A DNA stretch of 64,000 bases from Leucobacter sp. 7(1) (GTDB lineage Bacteria > Actinomycetota > Actinomycetes > Actinomycetales > Microbacteriaceae), in NCBI RefSeq assembly GCF_900163635.1, contig NZ_FUID01000026.1, positions 62,001 through 126,000 on the forward strand, written 5' to 3'. Of this stretch, positions 8,486-17,709 are shown piece by piece; the first letter of the stretch is position 1; each line of letters begins with the position of its first letter. The notes below the pieces were generated by a model, which was not told the DNA's origin, made no database searches, and saw nothing but the letters and a program-made list of their open reading frames with translations. A program made the position numbers and the translations under genes.

Positions 8486-9853
8486 CTACTTGCCCGCGGG
8501 CGTCCAGTTCTGCCACTGGCCGCTGCGTTCGAAGTCGAGATCGAGTGGGATGTTGCTGCGATCCCGCAGCAGGATCGTCGCGAGCATACCGAGGGCGGTC
8601 ATGAAGAGGAGGTACACGACGATTGCCCAGGTACTGCCGAAGGACTGCAGCAGGATCTGCGCGATTGTCGGGGCGAACGCGCCGCCGATCACGCCACCGA
8701 GGGCGTAACTGATCGAGATGCCCGAGTACCGCACGGAGGCGGGGAAGCTCTCCGCAAACCAGACTGCCGCGGGGCCATAGGTCAGGCCCAGGCCGATGGC
8801 GAGCAGGCAGGTGCCCAGGAGTACGCCCAGTACGCCGCCGTTGAACACAAACTGGAACAGCGGGATCACGCCAGCGGCCTGGACCACCCAGCCGATCGCC
8901 ATGATTGGCTTGCGGCCGTAGCGGTCGGAGAGCGGGCCGGACAGGTACGTGAAGATCGCCCAGACGATTGCTGCGGTGAGGACCGCAAGCTGGACCTGCA
9001 CAGGATCGTAGCCGAGACCGCCGTCAGCCTCAGGACGCGAGGCGAGGCCCTGAACGTAGCCTCCGGTCAGCATGTAGCCGACCGCGTTGTTCCCGGCGAA
9101 CAGGAGAGCGCTCAGGATCACGAGGGGGAGGTGCTGCTTGAAGATCTGCACGATGGGCGCGGATTCCTGCTGCTTTGCCTCCGCGATCTCGCTGAACACA
9201 GGGGACTCGTTGACGGTGCGGCGGATCACGAAACCGACGATGATGAGCACCACGGAGAACAGGAACGGCACGCGCCAGCCCCACTCCTCGAAGGCGTCGC
9301 CGGGCGCGACAACGCGCATGAGTGCGAGCATGGCGGACGCGAGCAGCATGCCGAAGGGCACACCCAGCTGCGGGAAGATGCCAAACAGGCCGCGCTTCCC
9401 CTTGGGGGCGTGCTCGACCGACATGAGGACGGCACCGCCCCATTCGCCGCCGGCCGAGAGGCCCTGCAGGATGCGGAGTGCGATCAATAGGATCGGGGCG
9501 ATGATCCCGATCGACTGGTATGTCGGGAGAATGCCGATGCCCACGGTGGCGACGCCCATGAGGAGCAGCGTGATGACAAGCATGGGCTGACGGCCGAGCT
9601 TGTCGCCGAAGTGCCCGGCGAGGAACGCGCCCAGCGGGCGGAAGAGGAAGGAGAGTCCGATCGTGACGAGCGAGAGGATCTGCATCATGCCCGGACCCGC
9701 GGGCTCGAAGAAGAGCTTCGCGAGTACGAGGTTCGCGGCGAACGCGTAGATGAAGAAGTCGTACCACTCGATGGTGGTGCCGATGATGGAGGCCGCGACA
9801 ACTTTGCGGCGCTCCTGTGGCGTGCTCGCCACGGCAGGTGTGGTCTGTGTCAT
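8486..9853 (-). CDS. MFS transporter, metabolite:H+ symporter (MHS) type
   Basis: A 455-residue protein with about 12 membrane helices. The N-terminus IGTTIEWYDFFIYA and the loop motif GDKLGRQP between helices 2 and 3 are hallmarks of the MHS branch of the major facilitator superfamily (the group that includes shikimate, alpha-ketoglutarate and proline/betaine carriers). LSAGGEWGGA in helix 5 is also typical. It is predicted to import an organic acid or zwitterion with protons; the substrate cannot be assigned. The N- and C-termini are cytoplasmic. It is divergent from the acetyltransferase at 9995. The start ATG at 9853 lacks a strong ribosome-binding site but matches the family N-terminus. 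Confidence 0.85.
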   Translation of the reverse strand: MTQTTPAVASTPQERRKVVAASIIGTTIEWYDFFIYAFAANLVLAKLFFEPAGPGMMQILSLVTIGLSFLFRPLGAFLAGHFGDKLGRQPMLVITLLLMGVATVGIGILPTYQSIGIIAPILLIALRILQGLSAGGEWGGAVLMSVEHAPKGKRGLFGIFPQLGVPFGMLLASAMLALMRVVAPGDAFEEWGWRVPFLFSVVLIIVGFVIRRTVNESPVFSEIAEAKQQESAPIVQIFKQHLPLVILSALLFAGNNAVGYMLTGGYVQGLASRPEADGGLGYDPVQVQLAVLTAAIVWAIFTYLSGPLSDRYGRKPIMAIGWVVQAAGVIPLFQFVFNGGVLGVLLGTCLLAIGLGLTYGPAAVWFAESFPASVRYSGISISYALGGVIGGAFAPTIAQILLQSFGSTWAIVVYLLFMTALGMLATILLRDRSNIPLDLDFERSGQWQNWTPAGK

Positions 9854-9994
9854 TATTTGACGCCCTTGTCCAACTATTGAAAACTTCGATGTCCGAGAGA
9901 TATTTTACGCGTCAGCCCAAGCCGCGTCGAATCCGGTCGGAAATCTGGCTGGATTGTCCATCCCTGTGTGGGAATTCTCCGCAATACTGGGGGA

Positions 9995-11260
9995 ATGCTT
10001 CCCGACGGCACGACTCTTGTCCCCCTCGACTCACCGGACCGACTCGAGGAGGTGCTGCGCTTCGACGCCTGGGCCTTCCCGGCGGAGGTCCCGCTGGCTG
10101 ATCTGCTGCAGCTCCACAGTCCGATCCCGTGGGGACGCACCTGGGGAGTCGAAGATACCGACGGCGCGCTCGCCGCAATGTATGGCGCATATGCGCTCCC
10201 GAGCTTTCCGGTGCCCGGGGCGCAGGTCTCCGGTGCCTGGCTCACCTGGGTGGGGGTACACCCCGGGTTCCGCCGACGCGGGATCCTGCGCCACCTCATC
10301 ACCCACCATTTTGCGGACGCACTCGCGCGCGGCGAGGCAATCTCGGGGCTCAACGCAGCGGAGGCGGCAATCTACGGGCGCTTCGGGTACGGTCTGGCCG
10401 CACCACAGGTGTCCTTGACGATTCCACGCGGCGCCCCACTGCGGCCGGTCCCCGGTGCGGACGAGCTGCGAATCGAGCTGCGTGAGTGGGATGCGGAACG
10501 TCACGGGCCTGAGATCGCGCGCCTGCATGCCGACTATGCGGCGCAGCCCGAAGGCGTCGGTCGGCCCGGCTGGGTGACTTGGGAGACCCCAGAGCTCCGC
10601 GCTGCCGCTGACGAAGACGCCCCGGCGTTGCGGCACGGACTCGAGGCGTTGCGTCTCCTGCTCGTCCGCGATGCGCAGGGGGCGGCGCTTGGTTACGCGC
10701 GTTTCCGGCGCAAACCCGGCTGGAACCGCAACATCGCGGACGGTACTGTGCAGGTGCGCGACATCGTGGCGCACACCGCTGCCGCGGCCCACCGTCTCTG
10801 GAGCGTGCTGCTCGATCTCGATCTCATGGCGCGCGTGGAAGTGGGGCCGTTGCCCGTCGACGACCCGATCCTCACGCTACTCGAGAGCGCGCGCTCCGCG
10901 ATGCCCGTCACGGACGACCTGCAGTGGGTGCGCATCCTTGACCTGCCGCGTGCGCTCGCAGAGCGACGCTACGCCGCGCCCGTGGACGTCGTGATCGAGG
11001 TGACTGACGCGCTACTCCCCGCGAACGCCGGGCGGTGGCGGGTGGCTGCCGAGGCTTTCGGGCATGCGACGGTAACGCACAGCGAGGCGACGCCGGATCT
11101 GCGTCTCGATATCCGGGAACTCGGTGCCGCGCACCTGGGCACAACCTCGCTCTCCGCACTCGCGCAGGCGGGGCTCGTGCGGGGCGACGCCAGTACCGTT
11201 GCCCGCGCGGCGACCGCCTGGTCGTGGCCGGTCGCCGCGGGAGCGAGCTGGGTGTTCTAG
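9995..11260 (+). CDS. Eis-like GNAT N-acetyltransferase
   Basis: About 421 residues from the ATG at 9995; an in-frame GTG at 9968 is the alternative, and neither start has an ideal ribosome-binding site. The N-terminal GNAT domain has the acetyl-CoA loop VGVHPGFRRRGILRHLI, followed by a second GNAT-like domain and a C-terminal SCP2-like domain, the three-part layout of mycobacterial Eis (enhanced intracellular survival) proteins, which acetylate amines including aminoglycosides. The tyrosine of AAIYGRFGYG lines up with the Eis general acid. The chain ends in phenylalanine (SWVF), as in Eis, where the C-terminal carboxylate acts as base. It converges on the carboxylase alpha gene with only 9 bases between. 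Confidence 0.85.
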   Translation: MLPDGTTLVPLDSPDRLEEVLRFDAWAFPAEVPLADLLQLHSPIPWGRTWGVEDTDGALAAMYGAYALPSFPVPGAQVSGAWLTWVGVHPGFRRRGILRHLITHHFADALARGEAISGLNAAEAAIYGRFGYGLAAPQVSLTIPRGAPLRPVPGADELRIELREWDAERHGPEIARLHADYAAQPEGVGRPGWVTWETPELRAAADEDAPALRHGLEALRLLLVRDAQGAALGYARFRRKPGWNRNIADGTVQVRDIVAHTAAAAHRLWSVLLDLDLMARVEVGPLPVDDPILTLLESARSAMPVTDDLQWVRILDLPRALAERRYAAPVDVVIEVTDALLPANAGRWRVAAEAFGHATVTHSEATPDLRLDIRELGAAHLGTTSLSALAQAGLVRGDASTVARAATAWSWPVAAGASWVF

Positions 11261-11269
11261 CGGATCAGG

Positions 11270-13036
11270 CTACTCAGCGTCGGTGATCGACAGCAGCAGG
11301 TGTCCGCTCGGGACTGTCTGCCCGACCGGCGCGTCAATGCCGGTGACGACACCGGCGCGGTGCGCGTAGATCGACTGTTCCATCTTCATCGCCTCGAGGA
11401 CCACCACCAGATCGCCCTCGGCGACGGTCTCGCCCTCGGCCGTGGCAAGCTTCACCACGGTGGCCTGCATCGGAGCGGTGATTCCGTTGCCGGCGGCCCC
11501 GGTGACGCCTGCGCCCTTCGCGCGGCGCGGCGCGGGACCACGGGTGACGTCCTGATCAACGAGCGGTACGAGTGTGGCTGGCATGGACACCTCGACGCGA
11601 CGGCCATCGACCTCCACAACAACGGCGCGGCGCTTGGGATCCAGCGCCAGAGCCGGGACCTCGCCCTCCCACGGCTCGATGTCGTTGTTGAACTCCGTCT
11701 CGATCCACAGCGTGTAGATCCCGAAGGTGCCGTTCTCCGCGGTGAACGCGGGATCCCGCACGATCTTCCGGTGGAACGGGAGCACTGTCGGCAGGCCCTG
11801 CACCTCGAACTCGTCGAGAGCGCGGCGCGCGCGCTGCAGCGCTTCCTCGCGGGTTGCGCCAGTCACAATGAGCTTTCCGAGCATCGAATCGAACGCGCCG
11901 GAAACGACGTCTCCCGATGCGACGCCCGTGTCGACTCGCACGCCGGGTCCCGAGGCCGCCTTGAACAGTGTGACGGGGCCTGGGGCGGGGAGGAAGCCAT
12001 TGCCCGGGTCTTCACCGTTCAGGCGGAATTCGAAGGAGTGTCCGTGCGGGACAGGGTCGGCGTAGTCGATGACGCCGCCCTCGGCGATCCGGAACTGCTC
12101 GCGAACGAGGTCGATGCCCGTGACCTCCTCGGTGACGGGGTGCTCGACCTGCAGGCGCGTGTTGACCTCGAGGAAGGACACGGTGCCGTCTTTTGCGACG
12201 AGGAACTCGCAGGTGCCGGCACCCACGTAGCCGACCTCTTTCAGGATCGCCTTCGAGGACGATACGAGCTGGGCGTTCTGCGCGTCCGTAAGGAACGGTG
12301 CGGGTGCCTCTTCAACAAGCTTCTGATGACGACGCTGCAACGAGCAGTCACGGGTCGACACAACCACCACGTTGCCGTGGCTATCGGCGAGGCACTGCGT
12401 TTCTACGTGACGGGGCTTTTCAAGGTACTTCTCCACGAAGCACTCGCCGCGGCCGAACGCGGCGACAGCCTCGCGGGTTGCCGAGTCGAAGAGCTCCGGG
12501 ATTTCGTCGCGCTCGTACGCGACCTTGAGGCCGCGGCCACCGCCGCCGAAAGCTGCCTTGATGGCGATCGGGAGACCCACCTCGTCGGCGAAAGCGACGA
12601 CCTCGGATGCGTCGGCGACCGGGTCGCTTGTGCCCGCGGCGAGGGGCGCGCCGACCTTCTCGGCGACGTGGCGGGCCGAGACCTTGTCTCCGAGGCGCTC
12701 GATCGCGTCAGGGCCCGGGCCGATCCATGTCAGTCCCGCGGCGATAACGGCGCGCGCGAAATCAGCGTTCTCCGCGAGGAAGCCGTACCCGGGGTGCACC
12801 GCGTCCGCACCGGATCGCCGGGCGATGCCCAAGATCTTGTCGATGACCAAGTAGGTGTCCGCGCTCGTGGTGCCGTTCAGCGCGTACGCCTCGTCCGCCA
12901 GCTGAGCGTGCAGGGCATCGCGATCCTGGTCGGCGAAGACGGCGACGGAGGCAATGCCGCTGTCTGCGGCGGCACGGATGATGCGGACGGCGATCTCACC
13001 GCGGTTGGCGATGAGGACTTTACGAATGCGCGACAT
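11270..13036 (-). CDS. Acyl-CoA carboxylase alpha chain (biotin carboxylase + BCCP)
   Basis: 588 residues from the ATG at 13036; an upstream frame to 13360 has no family match and is left out. The biotin carboxylase domain fills about residues 1-450: N-terminal [16 protein letters not shown], the ATP-grasp Gly-rich loop [25 protein letters not shown], and [19 protein letters not shown]. The C-terminus is a biotinyl domain with EAMKM at 548-552, so Lys551 should be biotinylated by the BirA encoded at 53964. This is the AccA3-type fused alpha chain that actinobacteria combine with beta chains (for example at 52066) and an epsilon chain (51719) to carboxylate acetyl- or propionyl-CoA for fatty acid synthesis. 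The substrate is decided by the beta chain. Confidence 0.93.
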   Translation of the reverse strand: MSRIRKVLIANRGEIAVRIIRAAADSGIASVAVFADQDRDALHAQLADEAYALNGTTSADTYLVIDKILGIARRSGADAVHPGYGFLAENADFARAVIAAGLTWIGPGPDAIERLGDKVSARHVAEKVGAPLAAGTSDPVADASEVVAFADEVGLPIAIKAAFGGGGRGLKVAYERDEIPELFDSATREAVAAFGRGECFVEKYLEKPRHVETQCLADSHGNVVVVSTRDCSLQRRHQKLVEEAPAPFLTDAQNAQLVSSSKAILKEVGYVGAGTCEFLVAKDGTVSFLEVNTRLQVEHPVTEEVTGIDLVREQFRIAEGGVIDYADPVPHGHSFEFRLNGEDPGNGFLPAPGPVTLFKAASGPGVRVDTGVASGDVVSGAFDSMLGKLIVTGATREEALQRARRALDEFEVQGLPTVLPFHRKIVRDPAFTAENGTFGIYTLWIETEFNNDIEPWEGEVPALALDPKRRAVVVEVDGRRVEVSMPATLVPLVDQDVTRGPAPRRAKGAGVTGAAGNGITAPMQATVVKLATAEGETVAEGDLVVVLEAMKMEQSIYAHRAGVVTGIDAPVGQTVPSGHLLLSITDAE

Positions 13037-13272
13037 GCGTCCCAGCCTATTGGAGGGGACCCGCCCAGCCTTGGATATACACAACAAACCTTTTCGGGAA
13101 TCGTTGCGGAAATAGACAGGACGCGGCGTGTCTCGGAGTGGGGCCGGATCCTGGCGGAGCGACGGCGGTTGGCGTACACAGGTATTTCGCACAGAAGACG
13201 CAGCGAGTACGCTGAGACTGGGCGGCCGCGGGCCGATCCTCACCCCTCCCGACCGCACAGATGGAGCACACC

Positions 13273-13902
13273 ATGGCACAGAACACTGATCTTGATTCCC
13301 TGCTGCAGAACATCCCTCTCGGAGAGCTTGCCGCGAAGTTTGGCGTCGACGAAGACACAATCGGTGCGGCCGTGCAGCAGGCGCTGCCGGGCCTGATCGG
13401 CGGCATGGCCGTCAACGCGAGCGACGCCGACGGTGCCTCGAAGCTCGAAAGCGCCGTGCAGAAGCACCAGCCCGCCAGCGGTGCCGTTTCGCTTGACAAC
13501 ATCGACACCGCCGACGGCGAGAAGATCGTGAAGCATGTTCTCGGCGACAAGAAGGACCAGGTTGCACAGGCGCTCGGCGAGCAGGCTGGCAACAACGCCA
13601 TCGCGACGCTCGTACCGCAGCTGCTCCCGATGCTGGCGCCGCTTGTCATGCAGTTCCTCGCGGGCAAGATGGGTGGTGGCCAGGGCACCGTCGCCGCGTC
13701 GAACGATCAGGGTGGCCTCGGCGGCGTGCTCGGAAACCTGCTCGGCGGCCTCGTCGGCGGCGGCAAGCAGACGCAGCAGGCGTCAGCAGGCGGCGGTCTG
13801 GGCGATCTGCTGGGCGGCCTGCTCGGCGGTGGCGGCCAGCAGCAGTCCGCGGGTGGGGGCCTGGGCGATCTGCTCGGCGGCCTGCTCGGTGGCAAGAAGT
13901 AG
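13273..13902 (+). CDS. DUF937 family protein with Gly-rich tail repeats
   Basis: 209 residues from the ATG at 13273 (GGAG box at 13263-13266; an ATG at 13261 overlaps that box and is less likely). The N-terminal half matches the DUF937/YidB-like helical family ([31 protein letters not shown]). The C-terminal third consists of repeats of the type [14 protein letters not shown] separated by Gln-rich linkers (about residues 150-209), low-complexity sequence likely to be flexible or self-associating. Function of the family is unknown. It is followed by the MaoC pair, with a hairpin in between. Confidence 0.75.
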   Translation: MAQNTDLDSLLQNIPLGELAAKFGVDEDTIGAAVQQALPGLIGGMAVNASDADGASKLESAVQKHQPASGAVSLDNIDTADGEKIVKHVLGDKKDQVAQALGEQAGNNAIATLVPQLLPMLAPLVMQFLAGKMGGGQGTVAASNDQGGLGGVLGNLLGGLVGGGKQTQQASAGGGLGDLLGGLLGGGGQQQSAGGGLGDLLGGLLGGKK

Positions 13903-13917
13903 CACCGCTTCCGGATC

Positions 13918-13962
13918 CCACCCCGCCGGGCCGCACAGTGACTCTGTACACTGGCGGGGTGG
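13918..13962. promoter_or_regulatory. Hairpin overlapping start of first MaoC gene
   Basis: CCACCCCGCC (13918-13927) and GGCGGGGTGG (13953-13962) are a perfect 10-bp inverted repeat 25 bases apart. The first arm is 16 bases past the DUF937 stop; the second includes the GGCGGGG ribosome-binding stretch and the GTG-GTG start codons of the next gene. It could end the upstream transcript or mask translation initiation downstream. Confidence 0.45.
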
Positions 13963-14429
13963 TGAATCCTGAAATCCAAGGCCGGGTCTACCCGCCGACC
14001 GCCCCCTATTTGGTGGGCCGTGAAAAGATCCGCGAGTTCGCTCGCGCCGTGCTGGCCGAGTCTGCGCTCCATATCGATTCGGAGGCCGCGCGCCAGGCCG
14101 GCTACGCCGATGTCGTTGCGCCGCCCACCTTCGCCGTTGTGGTGCAGGAGGCGACTCTCGCCCAGCTGCTCGCCGATCCCGAAGCCGGGGTCGACTTCTC
14201 CCGCGTGGTCCACGGCGACCAACGCTTCAGCTACACCCGCCCCATCGTGGCCGGTGATGAGCTGACGGCAACGCTGACGATTGCCGCCGTGAAGCAGCTC
14301 GGCGGACACTCAATGGTGACCGCCTCGAGCAGCATGACCGACGCGGCCGGGGAGCACGTCGTGACCGCGATCTCCACACTTGTGGTGCGCGCCCCTGAAC
14401 CCGAGCAGGAAGAGGGGGTCACCGCATGA
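13962..14429 (+). CDS. MaoC/FAS1-like dehydratase, HadA/HadC type
   Basis: About 155 residues from the GTG at 13962 (a GTG at 13959 and an upstream ATG-like start at 13938 are possible). The sequence PYLVGREKIREFARAV and the region APPTFAVVVQ match the N-terminal FAS1-type hotdog domain of mycobacterial HadA/HadC. These subunits lack the catalytic Asp-His pair and pair with a HadB-type catalytic subunit, which is encoded next with a 4-base overlap. Together they would dehydrate 3-hydroxyacyl thioesters. The two-gene arrangement directly upstream of murB is a familiar actinobacterial context. Confidence 0.85.
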   Translation: MNPEIQGRVYPPTAPYLVGREKIREFARAVLAESALHIDSEAARQAGYADVVAPPTFAVVVQEATLAQLLADPEAGVDFSRVVHGDQRFSYTRPIVAGDELTATLTIAAVKQLGGHSMVTASSSMTDAAGEHVVTAISTLVVRAPEPEQEEGVTA

Positions 14430-14854
14430 GCGCCGCACCCGTATTCGCCGATCTCGCTGTGGGCGACACGGTCGCTGAGCGCGAACTGACGCTCACTCGC
14501 GATCGGCTCGTTCGGTACGCCGGGGCGTCGGGCGACTTCAACCCGATCCACTACCGCGACGACATCGCACAGTCAGTGGGTCTCCCGGGGGTACTCGCAC
14601 ACGGCATGCTCACGATGGGGGCTGCGGGCGCGGTCGGTGCGGACTGGCTTGGCGTCTCCGGCTGGGTGCGCGACTTCCAGTCTCGCTTCACCCGCCCGGT
14701 ACCCGTGGATGCGGCAGCGGGTGCTGTCGTCACGGTGACCGCGGTGATCGGTGCGATCGACGCCGAAGCCCGTACCGTTCGGCTTGATCTGAAGGTCGTG
14801 TTCGACGGCTCGACTGTGCTCGGCAAGGCCCAACTGCTGGCGGCATTCGCGTGA
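14426..14854 (+). CDS. MaoC family dehydratase, HadB type (catalytic)
   Basis: 142 residues starting at an ATG that overlaps the stop of the upstream dehydratase gene by 4 bases. It has the hydratase-2 motif YAGASGDFNPIHY (about residues 31-43), with the catalytic Asp and His, and the GVLAHGMLTMG helix that lines the substrate tunnel. It is a single hotdog fold, so it should function as a heterodimer with the preceding non-catalytic subunit, acting on 3-hydroxyacyl-ACP or -CoA. Its stop overlaps the start of murB, so translation of all three genes is probably coupled. Confidence 0.9.
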   Translation: MSAAPVFADLAVGDTVAERELTLTRDRLVRYAGASGDFNPIHYRDDIAQSVGLPGVLAHGMLTMGAAGAVGADWLGVSGWVRDFQSRFTRPVPVDAAAGAVVTVTAVIGAIDAEARTVRLDLKVVFDGSTVLGKAQLLAAFA

Positions 14855-16077
14855 CCCAGGCCGGCACCGCCGGGGAATTCCCGATCACGGATGACACGCC
14901 GCTGTCGCAGCTCACCACCATGCGGGTGGGAGGCCCGGGCAGCTGCGTGCGCTCGGCCCAATCTCGTGAGGAGCTGATCGCGCTCGCGACAGAACTGTGG
15001 CGCGACGGGGAGCCCTGGCTGCTCCTCGGCGGCGGATCCAACACCGTGGTGCACGACGACGGATACCCGGGGCCGGTGCTGCTTGTGCGAACCTCGGGCA
15101 TCGACGAAATCGCAGACCCTGAGCTGCCGGCTGGGCAGGTGCGCGTGCGCGTCGCCGCAGGCGAGGACTGGGACGGGCTCGTCGCCACCGCGGTGTCGCG
15201 CGGCTGGGCCGGGATCGAAGCACTGTCGGGGATTCCCGGCCGTGTGGGAGCGGCGCCGGTGCAGAACATTGGAGCTTACGGGCAGGAACTCTCCGACGTG
15301 CTGCACTCGGTGGAATTCCTGGACGCCTACGCCGATTCTCCTCGCCGGCTGAGCGCCGCGGAGCTCGAGCTCGGGTACCGCGACTCCGTCATCAAGCAGG
15401 GGCGAGAAGGCGTTGTTCTCTCGGTTGATCTCGTGCTCGCAACCGCGACTGGTGCCGCTGTGCGTCGCGGACGACACGGGGCGAGCCCCGAGTCTGATGC
15501 GGATGCGCCCGTAGCTGCGCCGGTCGCCCCCGTACGCTATGGCCAACTCGCCACCGCGCTCGGGGTAGAGCCGGGCACCGAGATCCCCATCCAGGTCATG
15601 CGTGATGCCGTGCTACGGCTGCGCGCGGCCAAGGGAATGGTGCTCGATGCCGCTGACCACGACACTTGGAGCTGCGGTTCCTTCTTTACGAACCCGATCG
15701 TGACAGAGCGGTTCGCGAGCAGCCTCCCTGAAGACGCGCCCCGTTTCCCCGTGGCCAGCGTCGACCTCCCCGACACGGTTATCCCGCTCGACGAGCTTGC
15801 ATTCGGAGCCGAAATTGCGGCCCCCCGCCCCGCCCCCGAGCGTATGGTCAAGCTCTCCGCCGCATGGCTCATTGATCACGCCGGGATCAGCACGGGCTTC
15901 CGTCTGCCCGGATCAGGTGCCGCGGTGTCCTCGAAGCACACCCTCGCGATCACCAACCGCGGCGGTGCCACCGCGGCGCAGGTCGCTGAGCTCGCACGCC
16001 TCATTGTGCAGCGGGTGCAACAGGAGTTCGGCGTCATCCTCGTCCCAGAGCCCAATCTGTACGGGCTCGAGCTCTAA
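14851..16077 (+). CDS. murB: UDP-N-acetylmuramate dehydrogenase
   Basis: 408 residues from a GTG overlapping the previous stop (GTGA). MurB reduces UDP-GlcNAc-enolpyruvate to UDP-MurNAc with NADPH and FAD, in the cytoplasm, for peptidoglycan synthesis. Seen: the FAD-binding GGGSNTVVHDDGYPGPVL, the segment LSGIPGRVGAAPVQNIGAYG, the catalytic serine in SCGSFFTNP, and the late catalytic glutamate in LVPEPNLYG. An acidic, Ala/Pro-rich insert around residues 205-230 separates the substrate-binding parts; it makes the protein longer than many homologues, a feature seen in actinobacterial MurB. Confidence 0.95.
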   Translation: MTQAGTAGEFPITDDTPLSQLTTMRVGGPGSCVRSAQSREELIALATELWRDGEPWLLLGGGSNTVVHDDGYPGPVLLVRTSGIDEIADPELPAGQVRVRVAAGEDWDGLVATAVSRGWAGIEALSGIPGRVGAAPVQNIGAYGQELSDVLHSVEFLDAYADSPRRLSAAELELGYRDSVIKQGREGVVLSVDLVLATATGAAVRRGRHGASPESDADAPVAAPVAPVRYGQLATALGVEPGTEIPIQVMRDAVLRLRAAKGMVLDAADHDTWSCGSFFTNPIVTERFASSLPEDAPRFPVASVDLPDTVIPLDELAFGAEIAAPRPAPERMVKLSAAWLIDHAGISTGFRLPGSGAAVSSKHTLAITNRGGATAAQVAELARLIVQRVQQEFGVILVPEPNLYGLEL

Positions 16078-16085
16078 CGCCCGCG

Positions 16086-16835
16086 ATGCGGATCCAGATT
16101 GTCGGCGGAGGCCGCATGGGGACGGCACTTCACGCGGCCCTGCGTGCCGCAGGATCCGACGTGCTGCCGCTCGCGGGGCGGGGCGCAGACGGCCGTGATC
16201 GCTCCGGATCCGCCGCCGATCTGGTACTCCTCGCCGTCCCCGACGCCGCGATCCCGGCAGCCGCGGCCGCGATCCTGCCGGGCCCGCTCGTCGGGCATCT
16301 CTCGGGCATGACCGGGCTCGGGGCGCTCGCGCCGCACGAAGCCTTCAGCATGCACCCGCTCCTGAGCGTGACCGGCGCGGGCACCCCTTTCGCCGGGGCG
16401 CACGCAGCCGTGGCCGGCAGCACCGACCGGGCGCACGCGGCAGCCGCGGAGCTCGCTACGCGCCTCGGGCTCACGACGTTCACCGTGGCCGATCCTGACC
16501 GTGCCGCCTACCACGCCGCCGCCAGTCTCGCCGCGAACGCGCTCGTGACCCTTGAAGATCTCGCGGAGCGCCTCGCCGCTACCGCCGGAGTGCCCCGCGC
16601 CGCGCTTGTCCCCCTCGCGCGCATGGCGCTCGAGAACTGGGCCGTGGACGGCCCCGCCGCTCTCACCGGGCCGATTGCTCGCGGTGACGAGGCGACAGTG
16701 ACCCGACAGCGCGAAGCCGTGGCTGATCGACTGCCGGGGGAGCTCGCCCTGTTCGACGCCCTCGCTGACGCGACTCGCGCCCTTGCCGCGCGACGCTCAG
16801 TCCCCACCCCCGACTCGACCGAGGAATCGTTGTGA
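16086..16835 (+). CDS. Rossmann-fold DUF2520 protein, candidate ketopantoate reductase
   Basis: 249 residues. The N-terminus MRIQIVGGGRMGTAL is a dinucleotide-binding Rossmann motif; LVLLAVPDAAIPA and HLSGMTGLGAL follow as in the family, and the helical C-terminal half (AAYHAAASLAANALVTLEDL) matches DUF2520, the arrangement of 6-phosphogluconate-dehydrogenase-like reductases. It begins 8 bases after murB and its stop overlaps the panC start. No canonical panE is present in the window, and a reductase is the step missing between panB and panC, so ketopantoate reductase activity is a reasonable inference, not shown. Confidence 0.85.
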   Translation: MRIQIVGGGRMGTALHAALRAAGSDVLPLAGRGADGRDRSGSAADLVLLAVPDAAIPAAAAAILPGPLVGHLSGMTGLGALAPHEAFSMHPLLSVTGAGTPFAGAHAAVAGSTDRAHAAAAELATRLGLTTFTVADPDRAAYHAAASLAANALVTLEDLAERLAATAGVPRAALVPLARMALENWAVDGPAALTGPIARGDEATVTRQREAVADRLPGELALFDALADATRALAARRSVPTPDSTEESL

Positions 16836-17704
16836 AGATTATCCGCACAATCGCCGAGCTGCATGCGGCGCGCTCAGAGGCCCGCGCCGCGGGTGCCACC
16901 CGGGTCGGGTTTGTGCCGACGATGGGGGCGCTCCACGAGGGGCACCTCTCCCTGCTGCGGACGGCCCGCGCCGAGAACGATCTCGTGGTGCTGTCCATCT
17001 TCGTGAACCCGACGCAGTTCACGGAGCCGAGCGATCTCGACGCCTACCCGCGGACGGAGGAGGCCGATGCGGCGCTCGCTGCCACGGCCGGGGTCGATCT
17101 CATCTTCGCGCCCGACGCAGCAGAACTGTATCCGTCGGGCCACGCGACAACAGTGCACGTTGCCGGGCGCCTGACCGAGACCCTTGAGGGCGCGGGGCGG
17201 GGCGAGGCGCACTTCGATGGCATGGCCACGATCGTCACGAAGCTGCTGCTCGCCGTCCTGCCCAGCACGGCCTACTTTGGCCAGAAGGACGCGCAGCAGT
17301 TGCTTGTCGTGCAACGCATGGTTGCAGACCTGGGGATCCCGACCCGGATCGCCGCGTGCCCCACCGCCCGCGCCGCAGACGGGCTCGCTCTGTCGAGCCG
17401 CAACGTTCGGCTGAACGCCGCCGAGCGATCCCGCGCGATTGCGATCCCGCGCGCCCTGGCCGCCGCCGACGCGCTCGTGACTGAGGGCGTGCGGGATGTC
17501 GGCGCACTGCGTGCTGCAGCGAGCGAGATCCTCGCCGCCGCAGACATCACCCCGGAGTACCTCGCGTTTGTGATCCCCGAGTCGCTTGCCCCAATCGACT
17601 CTGTGGACGGCCCAGTCCTCTGCGCCATCGCCGCGCGAGTGGGCGAGGTGCGGCTCATCGATAATGTGGTGTTGACCCCGACCCCCGAATCCACACAGGA
17701 GTGA
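16832..17704 (+). CDS. panC: Pantoate-beta-alanine ligase
   Basis: 290 residues from a GTG overlapping the DUF2520 stop. PanC joins pantoate and beta-alanine with ATP through a pantoyl-adenylate, the last step of pantothenate synthesis. Clear motifs: PTMGALHEGHLSLLR with the HxGH adenylate site (about residues 27-41), FVNPTQF, YFGQKDAQQL, and the KMSKS-like GLALSSRNVRL. Length is normal. It is followed by panB with an overlap or 5-base gap depending on the panB start. Confidence 0.96.
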   Translation: MKIIRTIAELHAARSEARAAGATRVGFVPTMGALHEGHLSLLRTARAENDLVVLSIFVNPTQFTEPSDLDAYPRTEEADAALAATAGVDLIFAPDAAELYPSGHATTVHVAGRLTETLEGAGRGEAHFDGMATIVTKLLLAVLPSTAYFGQKDAQQLLVVQRMVADLGIPTRIAACPTARAADGLALSSRNVRLNAAERSRAIAIPRALAAADALVTEGVRDVGALRAAASEILAAADITPEYLAFVIPESLAPIDSVDGPVLCAIAARVGEVRLIDNVVLTPTPESTQE

Positions 17705-17709
17705 CCGGC

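Noticed and set aside
13037-13360. N-terminal extension of the carboxylase alpha chain
   Set aside because: The biotin carboxylase family begins at [10 protein letters not shown]; the extra upstream residues are Arg/Ser/Cys-rich and cross the promoter of the DUF937 gene.
11300-13396. 698-residue open frame on the forward strand opposite the carboxylase alpha gene
   Set aside because: It mirrors a strongly conserved biotin carboxylase and has no domain character or ribosome-binding site; long antisense frames are common in GC-rich coding DNA.
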